This document shows positions 27,787-37,870 of a stretch of DNA of 64,000 nucleotides, piece by piece. The notes under the pieces were generated by a model. That model did not search any database and was not told the origin of the DNA. It worked only from the letters and a program-made list of their open reading frames with translations. Both the position numbers and the translations under genes were made by a program. How positions within the stretch are numbered: the stretch's first letter is position 1; every line of letters starts with the position of its first letter. The stretch is from Pogonophryne albipinna (taxonomy: Eukaryota; Chordata; Actinopteri; Perciformes; Artedidraconidae), in contig CM053264.1 of assembly GCA_028583405.1 (NCBI GenBank), positions 10,037,030-10,101,029 of the forward strand, in the 5' to 3' direction.

Positions 27787-28640
27787 CAGCGACGTGCAGT
27801 CAGGGGAGGCAGAGCCTCACCTGTCATACTCCAATGTAACGGAAAAACAACTAAAGAAAAACTAAATAGTAATAATAATAAAATGTCTCCATTGATCTGT
27901 GTTGTAAATGTGATTTATGTATGATTCCAATCGCTTTTTATAGTCAGAATCAGCAAATGTACCGAGCTCCGCTACAACTACGAGGAGCGATGAGAAGTGA
28001 GGCAGGGACGAGCTCTGCTTCTCGTAAGCCCACAGTAACTGGCTGGAGCGCGGGCACTAATTTAACGCGGGTGTTACGGAAACTTCGGAGCAGCAATACA
28101 GGAAAGATGGAGACTGGAATTCTTGTTGTCAAACACTGGGATTTATTTAGAGTTTTAGATACGGCCGGAGAGCTTCACACAGTTTATTCACATCATTACA
28201 TGTGGGCAAACCACGCGGAACTCTGACAACAAAGAGAATCATGGGTCTGTTATATTCTGAGAGGAGGGACTATGGCAAGCCTGCCTAATGAATGCCACAC
28301 ACAGGAACAACGACCCCTCTGTGTCTGCAATCCTTATCCTGCCAAACTTTTCCCCACAGGAAGAAAGAGGACCCTTTGACCTGTGACCCAGTTCAAGTTG
28401 CAGCCAGAGCATAATGCGACTTTAACGAGAAGCATAAGTTTGTAATTTTGACAGGTTCTCAGGAACGCTGAGAAACTCAATACACCAAGTGATCAGATTA
28501 AAATATTCTCTGACAGCGGGCACTTATTTTGTGAGCGCGCTCAAGCCAGTTACTGTGGGGTGAGGTGAGGCACAGATGAGCTCTGCCTCACCTCAGAATG
28601 CGTCACCCCACAGAAACTGGCTGGAAAGCGGGCCCTAAGC
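27787..28640. mobile_element. Probable non-autonomous hAT-like element with foldback interior
   Basis: The left end CAGCGACGTGCAGTCA followed by GGGGAGGCAGAGCCTCACCT resembles hAT (Charlie-type) termini, which start with CAG. About 75 bp at 27999-28065 (GAGGCAGGGACGAGCTCTGC onward) recurs as a diverged direct repeat at 28566-28640. The segment 28546-28633 is an imperfect palindrome: CTGTGGGGTGA and GGTGAGGCA are matched by TGCCTCACC and TCACCCCACAG, and further out AAGCCAGT is matched by ACTGGCTG. I see no transposase and could not fix the right terminus or an 8-bp target duplication. A second GGGGAGGCAG at 28805 may belong to it or to a neighbour. Confidence 0.5.
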
Positions 28641-31383
28641 GCATGCCTGCACCATCTCACTGTATGTCACCAATGTAATGTTTGTAGATCCCTTTATTAC
28701 ATTTATCCTCGCCATCCATAGTCTCTAAATAACTTATTTCACGTATATATGATATTTGAGCTCGCTGGTCTCATAGTACAACGGCAATGAAAAAAGCACC
28801 AGGGGAGGCAGCCACAACCTCTGCCGCACTGAAGGGGGCGCAAGTGAACCCACAGGTTCTTGTTGCTACTGTTATTCTACGCAGAGACGGTAGACGAAAA
28901 CAACAAACTAGGCTTTTGAAACTAGAGGGAGATAAGGAGGACTTTTAGAAAAAAGTAATAGATTGTTGTCCAGAAGGACAGCATGGACTTCATCTTCAAG
29001 TCAAGGTAAGACCACAATTGTAATGAAAATGGGATCTTACTAAGAAAGAACAATCCTATATTTAGATTTTGGGTAGGCTATCCTTTTGCTGAACGGTCTG
29101 TTTAAAATGAATCGAAGCATCAGACTAAAAAGGCTTTTGAAAATAACCGAACATTTCGATTAAGGTCAAAATATAATATTTGTAAATCTTTTAAGACAGC
29201 ACTGTTTTTAGATCATTTCGTTCAGGTTTAAAGATTATAGCCATTAAGCAAAGAAATAAAGTTGTATGCTGTCTCTTGTGAATCTGTGTGTTAACTTGAA
29301 TGCTCCCATTTTCTAACTGAGCTCTACAGCATCGCAGCGTGCCCTTTTGACCTTCATGGTAAGGTTTCTGCTGAGTGTTTAAAAATTGAGAAGAATAACC
29401 CTCCAGCTACTCTTGTTCCTTGTGGGCTTTTTGTCACAACCACTATGCACATTTTAACAGTGGTTTGAGGGATCTATTGCATACAACCTGTATATAAACA
29501 GGCTCATTGCATCTCTTGAGTTTGAAACTTGAGGTTGGTGAGGAGGAAAACAGTGAGGTCATTGTGCATTTCACGGACATTGTAGAGAGGATAAATGTCA
29601 GTATCATTTCGGAGGTCATTTTTTTATGTGGTAGATCATTAATTCTGCTCACATATTCATTTTGTATTCATCCTTTCAATTCTCTACTCTTTTGAAAGCA
29701 TAGTTTTGCTGGAATACTTGAACATGTGTTCCTTTTATCATTATATGTTTATGACTAAGCTGCAATCAAAGTTAAAGTAGCATGTTTTCTGCCTTAAAAC
29801 ATCAGGAATGTGTGGGTTGATCAGATTTGATTGACAGTCACAGCAAATAACCCGCAGACTATAATCAAATCCACGTTTTAAAATTTGCTAAACCATATTT
29901 TTTGGATATAAATATATAACCTGTTAGTTTTTTTTCAACCAAGCTCTTTCTATCTACAAAAACGGAGAGTAAGTAAGGAAGAACATTTTTTCAAACTTTC
30001 GAGCAAGACAGTGTGTTCATTCAGTAATTTATTAAGAAAATAATGGATTAAGGAGCCTTTATAATGATTTTGAATGACCAGTTTATTCGTTGAAATTACA
30101 CAAAGTGCTGCTTGGTTTCCTCACAGGAATGTAATCCTCTGTGTTGGGTTCTGTGTGTAGTCAATAAGCCACTATGCAGGTTTTCTGTTGACTTGCCAGT
30201 TGATAACAAGTCATTTGCAGAGTTTTTCCGAACTAATAAACAACAACAACCATATCTTGATTACGCATGACACTGGAACAGCAGCTATTAGTCTCATACA
30301 GACATCCATGATGCCACGTTGAGATCGCAAATGGTCAAACGGGACAGCCTGCTGCGCGAACGAACAGAGTGATTCATGTTTTACTCAGTCACACAGAGAA
30401 CTTCACACACACCCTTAGTGAGTCGTGCCTAAGTGTGGGTGACGGAAAAAAAAAGATACAAAACAATGATTTTAATCGTGTTATTGATTTCACAACCAAC
30501 CCAGCTTGTCGTGCAACAGCGCACCATTTAAGTAGGTGGTCGCCGGGGCAATGGTTTGTTCCCACTCCTCCGCAGAAATGACTACAATCTTGAAGAAGGC
30601 TTCTCTGCAGCAGACGTGGGAATTTCCAATCAGTAAGCACTGTTTTTCGATTTAATGAGGTGGAATTGTGAGCAGGTTTTCCCCCCACGTCTTGTTTCAT
30701 ATTGTCCTAGCAACAGGAAAGCCAACCCCCCTACGACCATGGCTTTCAACTGAACCCCGCTGATTATCATCACATGTTCTTAAAGCAGAGAACCGAAATT
30801 GCAACCGCCCACTGTAGCAGCCTGTCTCCACACACTTAGAAGTGTGAGGCTTTGAATGTATCCATCTGCTACAAGCTCTGGTGGTTAGTTTGCTGCCTCG
30901 ATTCTCTTATCGCATGTCACCATACATAGGACACTGTGAAACCTTCGGCCTGTGTGTCATGGTGAGATCACAGTGGAATCTGAAACTGTTAGGGTATTTT
31001 CCTCTAGTCCATTTCTTAAAAAGAAAAAAAAGGTTAGAGTGCACTTCATTATAAGAGTAGTGCTTCCACTGCTGTTTTTACCCTGCAGTTACAGTCTCTC
31101 ACCTGACATAAACACAATGTTAACATGGCAAACCGATGTGTGGCAAGTGTGAGATATGGAAAGTCTGTGCATGCCATTTCAAAGTGTTCAGTGTAAGAAA
31201 TGGTTATCAAGATAGAAAATGCCCAACAGGTCTAACATGCAGTATCTATAATTACAGTATAGTTATATCTTGGAGCAAATGGTGGAATATATACAGTAGC
31301 TTTTAATCACTAGTTACAATCATAATTTTTACTGGAATATGACTGACTTCTGAAAATACGACTCTTAAATGTAACTTTCTTAT
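28641..31383. other. No gene recognised; isolated exon-like string at 28983
   Basis: ATGGACTTCATCTTCAAGTC followed by AAGGTAAGA at about 28983-29011 looks like a short first exon with a consensus splice donor, but there is no visible partner exon. Elsewhere I see only short frames. Confidence 0.45.
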
Positions 31384-31490
31384 AGGGGCCCTATTATGCT
31401 CATTTTCAGGATTCATAATTGCCACGACTGTGACATGTTACATCGTTTAATGTTCAAAAAGGTCTGTATGTTTCTCATACTGCCTGTGCT
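31384..31490 (+). repeat. Fragment of a GGGGCCCTATTATGC teleost TIR element
   Basis: AGGGGCCCTATTATGCTCAT, TTTCAGGATTCATAATT, GTTTAATGTTCAAAAAGG and TTTCTCATACTGCCTGTG occur in the order expected for a very common short fish TIR element (from memory). The right half is missing. The 180-codon minus frame at 31413-31955 runs through it and is spurious. Confidence 0.65.
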
Positions 31491-34400
31491 GTTGATAAAA
31501 ACATAATTTAAGCAGCAATAGGCATATAGAAAAAACATATTTGCAGTTGTGTAATTTCTAAGACACATAGTATTGGTTTGAAGCTTACTGAGGCCTTCCC
31601 TCACATACATGATATATATGAGTTTAAAACAATGTGATTCTATTTGCAGTGAAGGAGAATAAGAGGCAGTCCTCAGGAAATGTGAATGACATTGAATCCT
31701 TTTCTTTTTATTAAACTCGCTGCAGTATGAGGGAAAATAAAATAAAATAAGGTTTCTCTCTATTTTTCGACTTTGAGAAGATGGCTCTAAATTGTCTTTG
31801 TTTAAAAGGTTATTTTTATGGCCTTTCCTCCACTGCACACCAAATAGACTTGTGACATGACATATGTGTTTGTCTGCTGAATCATGCCCTGACTTCCAGC
31901 GGGCTTTGTGAGACCCATGCGCTGAATCCCAATGTCCTCGTCCGTCCTCCTGCATTAATTCCCCTATACGGCAGAGGTGAAGCCGAATTAAATGATGGAC
32001 TGGCCTGATTGATGAGGCTGATTAAACTCCAATTATCATTTACATGGCTGTCATTTTAACCAACTTCATTTACCAATAGAAGAATACTACTTAAATAATT
32101 ATGATGATGGACTAGATCCTGAATCCGCAGTGTAGATTTTTGGGAAAAAGGAGAGAAAGAACATATTAATATTACATTAAGGCATTTGGCTGACACTTTT
32201 GGCTGACTCGCAATGACTGCTAAAGTTGAAAACAAATGAGGACATTTAATCCCTTCATAAGTTTAGAGGTTATAAAATGTAGTTTTGATGAAGGGGTTTG
32301 GTGAAATACTTTTCCCAAGCCTGCCTTCATAAAGACAGAACTGAGAGACGCTTAATGCATCACGCAACGCGGCTTTCTCCTGGGATAGTTCGAAATGGAA
32401 GATGTGAGCGGAGTAATATCTGCAAAAAATGAATACAATAATACACAAGTGTTACATTCAGAGAGGGGGAAATGATAAAAAGGCCAGTTGAATATATGTT
32501 CTTATTGGAAGATCCTGAGAAGACCGGAGCATCCCACCCTCCTAACTAGACGTGGAAATTAAATTCAGTTGTCAGTTTTGATCAGTAATGGAACATTTCT
32601 GCTATTTCATGCCTTGCAGTAGCAGCCTATAGATCAGAGGTTTTCAAAGGCTGACACTGTGAGCCCCCTTCAGGCAAATTGAGACAACTGAACCACCCCA
32701 TGCCTTTATGTTTTTTCCAATAAAGAATATTTGCAGCGAAATAGGCACCATGAAAAGTATGCCGAATTAACTATTAGCAGTTCCTGTTCGCAATGTCACA
32801 ATGGATGTACACAAAACCATCACTGCATCAGTTTGATAGTGAAGAAAACCTTAAAAAGTGAAGATTGTTAAGGATGTTCTGCAGTTATTATTAATGTATT
32901 TTTACATGGTGCATGTAAACTGTATTTGACAAGAAACTGACCAACTGTGATTACTGTAATTGGACAAGGAGGGTTAAAAACAAATTATTCACATGTTGCA
33001 TGGTGGATTTTTAGGAAAACAATTACATAGGTATATAACAAAGCATTTGATTGATCCTGCTCACAAAGGCGAGGATTACACATTGCTGCTAATTTGGACA
33101 GCAGCCCTTTTTTCTGCTTCTCATGCATCTGACCGACCCTTGTTACATCAATAGCTTAATGGTATGATCCGAGGAGCTTTAAATATTAAATACCACATAA
33201 AAGTGCTGTTTCCGGGGTCCAAATCATAGCTTTAGTGGAAGTAGTTAGTCTGATTAATGAGGTTTTGAACTTTCTCCAAAGCAAGAATGCATTTAAGTGG
33301 CTCATTTCTGCCTAATGATAGGCTAGCTGTCTGACGCTTCATAATGTTGCAGTAGTCACACACTATTGTCTCCACTGAGTCATCATTATGAAGTTAGACA
33401 AATGTGTCAAGTTGACCTTTAAAAAAAGCAAAGAAATAAATTAAAAAGGAACGAACAGACATGCAAGTCTCTCCTCTCTAGGGCTTTTTTATTTTTTGAA
33501 AGAGTCGGTTTAATCAAGAAGCAGTGCTGTCAAGATGCAACCGAGTGCCATAACAGCTGTCATCACTTCCTGAAGGTGAGAAGCAAGGGATTGTCTCCAC
33601 TGCTATTGTCTGCAGGGCCCTCCATTCCATTAACATTCATTAGGGAGGAGTGATTTCATACAGGAAACCATTAAAAACCTCTAAGGTCTGGTTTTAAAGA
33701 ATACATTAAGTACTTGCAGGTACTTTAGGATAGGTAGTACTTGGAGAAAACATCCAGGGATGAAGACATTTTATTCCTGCTTTGGATGTGTTTCAATAAA
33801 GGAAAGACTGTTTTATGAAAAGTAGGACTATGTTATATTATTTTAATTCTACAAATGCAAGGGACCCCAAATTCTAATAAGAACAATCCAGGGATTTAAT
33901 GACAAAAATATGTTGTAATAATAAGTAAGCAATCTTAATCCAGCGCAGGAATGGTGGGGTATTTGTAAAAACTACGATATACAGAGTTGATTGCTGTATT
34001 TGAAGTCATCACATGACCATGAGAAAATGTTGATTGCAGCTCGGACGGATAAGCATGGATGCATTCCAGTGGTGTAAAAGTATATATCCATTTCTAATAA
34101 TGAGACTTTCTTTCTCTCCAGACTCAGCTGCAGTGGTACTCGTATCCAGAGGGCAGAATGTCAAACAGGTGGTTGAGCGGCTGGTAAGGGAAGGCAGCGC
34201 TCTCAGTTGCCCTTTTTCATGCTCCGCTGTGAGGATCTTAAATAAAGGGCAGCTGGAGGCACTCTTCTCTCTGAGCCATACAGTAGACGCATCTCGCAAT
34301 AGAATAAAGAAATATTGAGAAGAATAGACGATGCTCCACATGCTGACCCTCGATCGTGTCCATTGAATTAAACCATTTCATTCTTGCACACGCTTTATAT

Positions 34401-35035
34401 CAACTTGGAGTGCTTTCTTACATTTACAGCAAGGACACGGAACAGGTTCTAAGGTCTGGTGAAGGTTTTTCACATAGAGACATGAATCGTTTAAGAGGAA
34501 CAAATTATCAATTGGATCTATTATAAATCTCTGAGCGAGGTTAACTCTTTTCTTTACACCATTGGATTGGTTCAATGCAGTATATATTTTAAGTGTGTCA
34601 ACAAAAGGAAAAAGAGAAAATTGTTCAAAGTACAAAACATCAACAAAAGACCACCACGCTGCGCCACCTTTGTTCACCAGGAACGTGCTGTTTACTGTAA
34701 ACCCATACAGCATCAAATACTGCAAGCAAGCATCAGGGATGTTCAACGTGCAGAAACCTTCATTGGAGTCTCTTTTTTCTCACCTCAGAAGACATACTCT
34801 TGGGATTTTGTTCTCAAGTCTGGGGCCTTTGAAGCTATTTTTGACTTGCTCAACCTACTTTTGCAATGACATTCACATTGTTGCTCTCTTTTCCCTTTTT
34901 TGAGCCAATAATCCCTCTTGACACAACCTTTGGTCCATTTTTCAGGGGCTTAGGAGGCTCAGAGTCGACTATGAGAGGTTGTTGTGGTTTGCCACGCTGA
35001 CTATGGGTCTACAGAGTCAACTACTTTGATGATTT
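31491..35035. other. No gene recognised apart from a possible hAT terminus
   Basis: Short overlapping frames only (122 codons or fewer). Paired frames on both strands at 34009-34341 and 34378-34903 have no domain. A possible transposon end at 32634-32700 is listed separately. Confidence 0.5.
32634..32700 (+). repeat. Possible hAT transposon terminus fragment
   Basis: CAGAGGTTTTCAAAGGCTGA then TGTGAGCCCCCTTCAGG resembles the CAGNGGTTCTCAAA... end shared by many vertebrate hAT elements. I did not find the opposite end or a target duplication. Confidence 0.4.
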
Positions 35036-35185
35036 TTACCTCTGCCGAAGAAGTAATATTTTTCACTTGGTTTTTCCGTCTGTTGGGTTGTCTGTATGCA
35101 TGATTGCGGTTATACAACTTGTTAAATTTTCATGAAACTCTTTGGAAGGGTTGAGTGTCGGCAAAAGGACTAACCAAGTCCGAAC
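35036..35185 (+). repeat. Degenerate 'CCTCTGCCGAAG' teleost repeat
   Basis: ACCTCTGCCGAAGAAGTAAT, TCACTTGGTTTTTCCGTCTG, TTTTCATGAAACTCTTTGGA and GGGTTGAGTGTCGGC occur in the same order as a common fish repeat whose units read 'CCTCCGCCAAGGAGGT ... GATTTTCACGAAACTTGGTGGAAGG' (from memory). Diverged and without an open frame. Confidence 0.55.
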
Positions 35186-36262
35186 TCAACTCAAATTGTC
35201 CTTTACATTGTGAAGTGTGGCTGGAAATACAACAACAAATCCTCTATGTATTGGCCATGTTGATTCCACATTAGAAATTAATGATTACATGATCAATACG
35301 AGAACAATATCCACATGTCAGGGATTGGGACCGTCCAAGGAGCATGTGAATGCACCATTGACCATTTTCGGTGTTTGGCTGTTTTCTGATTTAATCAAAG
35401 CGAGTGTGCTTGAAGGACTGCAAACAATGATCATCCAAAAAGTGATTGTTGACACAATGAAGAACAAGTTCAGCCTTAAGCATTGTTGGACACCAAATAT
35501 GGTCAGTATTGAGTACGAGAGGGACAAAACAGTATATAAAAGAAATGGAAAAAGCATTTGGCCCTAGAACAAAAACAGAATAATAACTTAAAAACAAAAG
35601 CAAATAGTGTGTAAGAATGAACAATACATTAGTCTATCTCGGTGCGACAGCCATGAATTAGCATGATTAGCTTTACATTGCTGTCACAACACTTCAGTGT
35701 ATGGAGTATTTTAATAATGCCATCCAGACTGACTTCCGGATAAAGCCTCTCGGAGAGTTCATTTAAACTGAAAATGTGACAGCTGCTGTCATTATAAATT
35801 CATCGGGAGTCAATTAAGTCAGTGAATCAATTAGCAGAATGAACACTATGTATGTGATATCTTCTTAATTACTTGCTAACGCTGTATGTCCTCACGCCAT
35901 GTGGTCCCTCTGTCTGCTGCTTTTTGCTCTGCCATTAGAGGAGGGAGGCGTCGGTGCCAGCGGAATAACCCCGGCTATGTGAAGCCAGTGGGGGGATGCG
36001 ACAGAAAGAGAGGGAAAGGGAGAAAGCGGGAGAATCCACAGCTCTTTTACAGTAGATCCACTCTTCTCTCTGCCCCCCCCCTCTCCTTCCGAGTCTTTCT
36101 GTTTTCTCCTTCCGAGTCTCCTTTTGCGGAGTGTTAGCTCTGCCTTGGGGAGCGTGCAACGTGCTGAGGCCACGTGCTGGCAGCCACCTCACACCACAGA
36201 CCTTGACCTCACACCACCCTCCTTCAGCCTCCCACCAAAGTGAGACTTGTAGTATCTTGGGA
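35186..36262. other. No gene recognised; GC/purine-rich patch at 35930-36160
   Basis: Low-complexity GAGAGGGAAAGGGAGAAAG and CCCCCCCTCTCC tracts at about 36005-36090 produce overlapping frames on both strands with no domain. Confidence 0.5.
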
Positions 36263-36356
36263 ATTCACTTATATTCCTCATCTCTTCCGTACTTTTTCCC
36301 CACATGAGTCTTCATGTGGGGAAAAAGTATGGAAGAGATGAGGAATATAAGTGAAT
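36263..36356. repeat. Near-perfect 45-bp hairpin with a 4-nt loop
   Basis: The left arm 36263-36307 and right arm 36312-36356 are reverse complements over 45 positions with one mismatch (CCGTAC in the left arm opposite GTATGG in the right). They are separated only by GTCT. The arms read ATTCACTTATATTCC... towards ...CCCCACATGA at the loop. No TIR-element core, transposase or T-run is present. Such a structure could be a recent snap-back duplication or template switch, a small foldback element, or the stem of a hairpin RNA; sequence alone does not decide. Confidence 0.95.
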
Positions 36357-36357
36357 G

Positions 36358-36409
36358 GACAGGAAGATGGAAAGATATAGTATGACAGGAAGATGGAAAG
36401 ATATAGTAT
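36358..36409 (+). repeat. Tandem duplication, 26 bp x 2
   Basis: The unit GACAGGAAGATGGAAAGATA plus TAGTAT occurs twice without a difference (36358-36383 and 36384-36409), starting one base after the hairpin at 36263-36356. Confidence 0.97.
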
Positions 36410-36963
36410 AACATGATAAACTAGAGAATGCAATTCCTGAAGAAATTGCTAGTGGGAATGCTTTATGCTGAAAAGCTGATGCTAAACTGCTATGCTGAAA
36501 TGTAATGTGTAAGAAGAAAGTGAAGAATTTAGATTGAAATGATACATGAACACTGGGGGCTTGCATGTGTGATGAGAGAAGAAAAGAAAGTGAAAAGGCT
36601 TGGAAAAGCAGCAGAATATTTGAACTGCAAACTTTTGAACTAACTTGATGGCGAATGATCTGTCGCCATGGCAACGGCATTTGATGAATGACATCCATAA
36701 TACGCTTAGATGCGTTGATGGCTGCATCGTTTCTAAACCTGTGAAGTTTTGGGCCGTTTTCACTGAAGTTATGAAAAAACCGTGTTTCATGGCGAGCATT
36801 GTGTTGCTATGGCAACGGCATTTGAAGAAATCTCAAAACTGTCCCATAGATGTCTTCACTGCTGGACTGTTAGCACACATGTGAAGTTTGAGCACTTTTT
36901 GAACATTTTCATAGGAGTTAAAAAAAGGAAAAAAAGCTTGTACTACATGTTTCCTGTCGTTGC

Positions 36964-37071
36964 TTAGCGTCTGCGTCGGACCACTCTCTTGCGTCTGCGA
37001 GCAGCGAGGGACTTCTGAGGTCTCCTGCGTCTGCGCACGGGGCGAGCGGCTTGTCTGCGTTTGCTTGGCAT
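36964..37071 (-). CDS. Protamine-like (thynnin-type) sperm nuclear basic protein, 35 aa
   Basis: Protamines replace histones in maturing spermatids and compact sperm DNA by binding it through arginine clusters. This minus-strand frame is ATG (37069-37071) to TAA (36964-36966), 35 codons, without a break. Sequence layout: MPSKRRQAA, then RPVRRRRR at residues 10-17, PQKSLAA, then RRRKRVVRRRR at 25-35. It has 16 Arg and 3 Lys, and no Cys or acidic residue. Length, the MP start, RPV followed by five Arg, the Ala/Ser spacer and the VV-plus-four-Arg end match perciform fish protamines (tuna thynnins) and, more loosely, salmonid protamines, which are encoded by small intronless genes. Oddities: Lys at 4, 20 and 28 and Leu at 22 are unusual in an Arg-only family. 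An in-frame ATG lies immediately upstream (37072-37074), preceded by an AATT microsatellite. I see no TATAAA nearby upstream and no AATAAA or ATTAAA within 300 nt downstream. It could therefore be a live gene, a recent retro- or repeat-captured copy, or a fresh pseudogene. I am confident of the family but not of expression. Confidence 0.82.
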   Translation of the reverse strand: MPSKRRQAARPVRRRRRPQKSLAARRRKRVVRRRR

Positions 37072-37073
37072 CA

Positions 37074-37098
37074 TAATTAATTAATTAATTAATTAATA
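37074..37098. repeat. (AATT)n microsatellite just upstream of the protamine start
   Basis: A 25-bp run of TAAT/AATT units. It directly precedes the ATG of the minus-strand protamine frame and is the only AT-rich element in the position of a TATA box. Confidence 0.95.
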
Positions 37099-37870
37099 AT
37101 GTGGCCTTTTTGGCAGATTAACTAAAGGTTAACTGCTGTGGTGGGGAAAGATGAGGCTGAACTTACAATGGGGTTTAATGGAGACATGTTGAACGTTTTT
37201 GTCACTTCATGCCCTCAAGAGGCATTTTGTTTAATTATGTTGCTTAATTTATTTTTCATTTTTCAAGCTAAGAGATGTTTTCCTACGTTCCTCATGAAAA
37301 ATTATGTCTCAGGAATGTAGGGTTTGGGAATTATGGCAGGTTTAAAAGAAAATATGAAGGCAAAATTAAATCTGTCCTCCACTCTAGCTGTGACATCACG
37401 CACTCTAAAATCTGAAGAAGGCCTCTGTACCAAGGTCTGAACAAGGTTTAATATCTCTAAAAGTACGAATCAGATTTAAAAGTTGTGTTACACGAATAAT
37501 GTCAGAAAGATGTGTAGCATTCTAAAGTTGGAATGAGGTTTCTGAGTGAAAGTATGAAGGAGCAGTTAGAAGTTGCATGAAGATTGTTCAAGTCTGAAGA
37601 GTTTCTCCATTGACTTCCATGTTAAAAAATTGATGAATTATGGGATGTATCTCTGGAATTATGAAAGTTATGAATGAGAAAAGTAATAGCCACCGATTCC
37701 CGACCGAGCTGAACGTTTTGATGTTCGAACGGAGTTTCTGCGATGTGGAATGGGGGAGAAGTGCAAAATAACCCGGCGGAATAATAAAGAATTGTGTGCG
37801 TAGCGTAACAGATAGTGGGAATGCTGATGTGATAAACGGCGATCATTTACAACCCAAAAGGCCCCAGGCT

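Larger units (their letters stand above)
36410..37870. repeat. Long dispersed repeat with about 141-bp sub-repeats, hosting the protamine frame
   Basis: Two sub-units begin with ATGGCAACGGCATTTGA at 36668 and 36809. Later segments read like a widespread long fish repeat (from memory): GAATGTAGGGTTTGGGAATT..., GTTTCTCCATTGACTTCCAT (37600), GAGCTGAACGTTTTGATGTT (37707) and AACCCGGCGGAATAATAAAG (37771). A third sub-unit is announced by CCTGTCGTTGCT at 36953-36964, but where ATGGCAACGG would follow there is instead the 3' end of the protamine frame. The outer edges are approximate. Confidence 0.6.

Noticed and set aside
31413..31955. 180-codon minus-strand frame
   Set aside because: No domain, and it runs through a TIR-element fragment at 31384-31490; composition is that of random AT-rich sequence.
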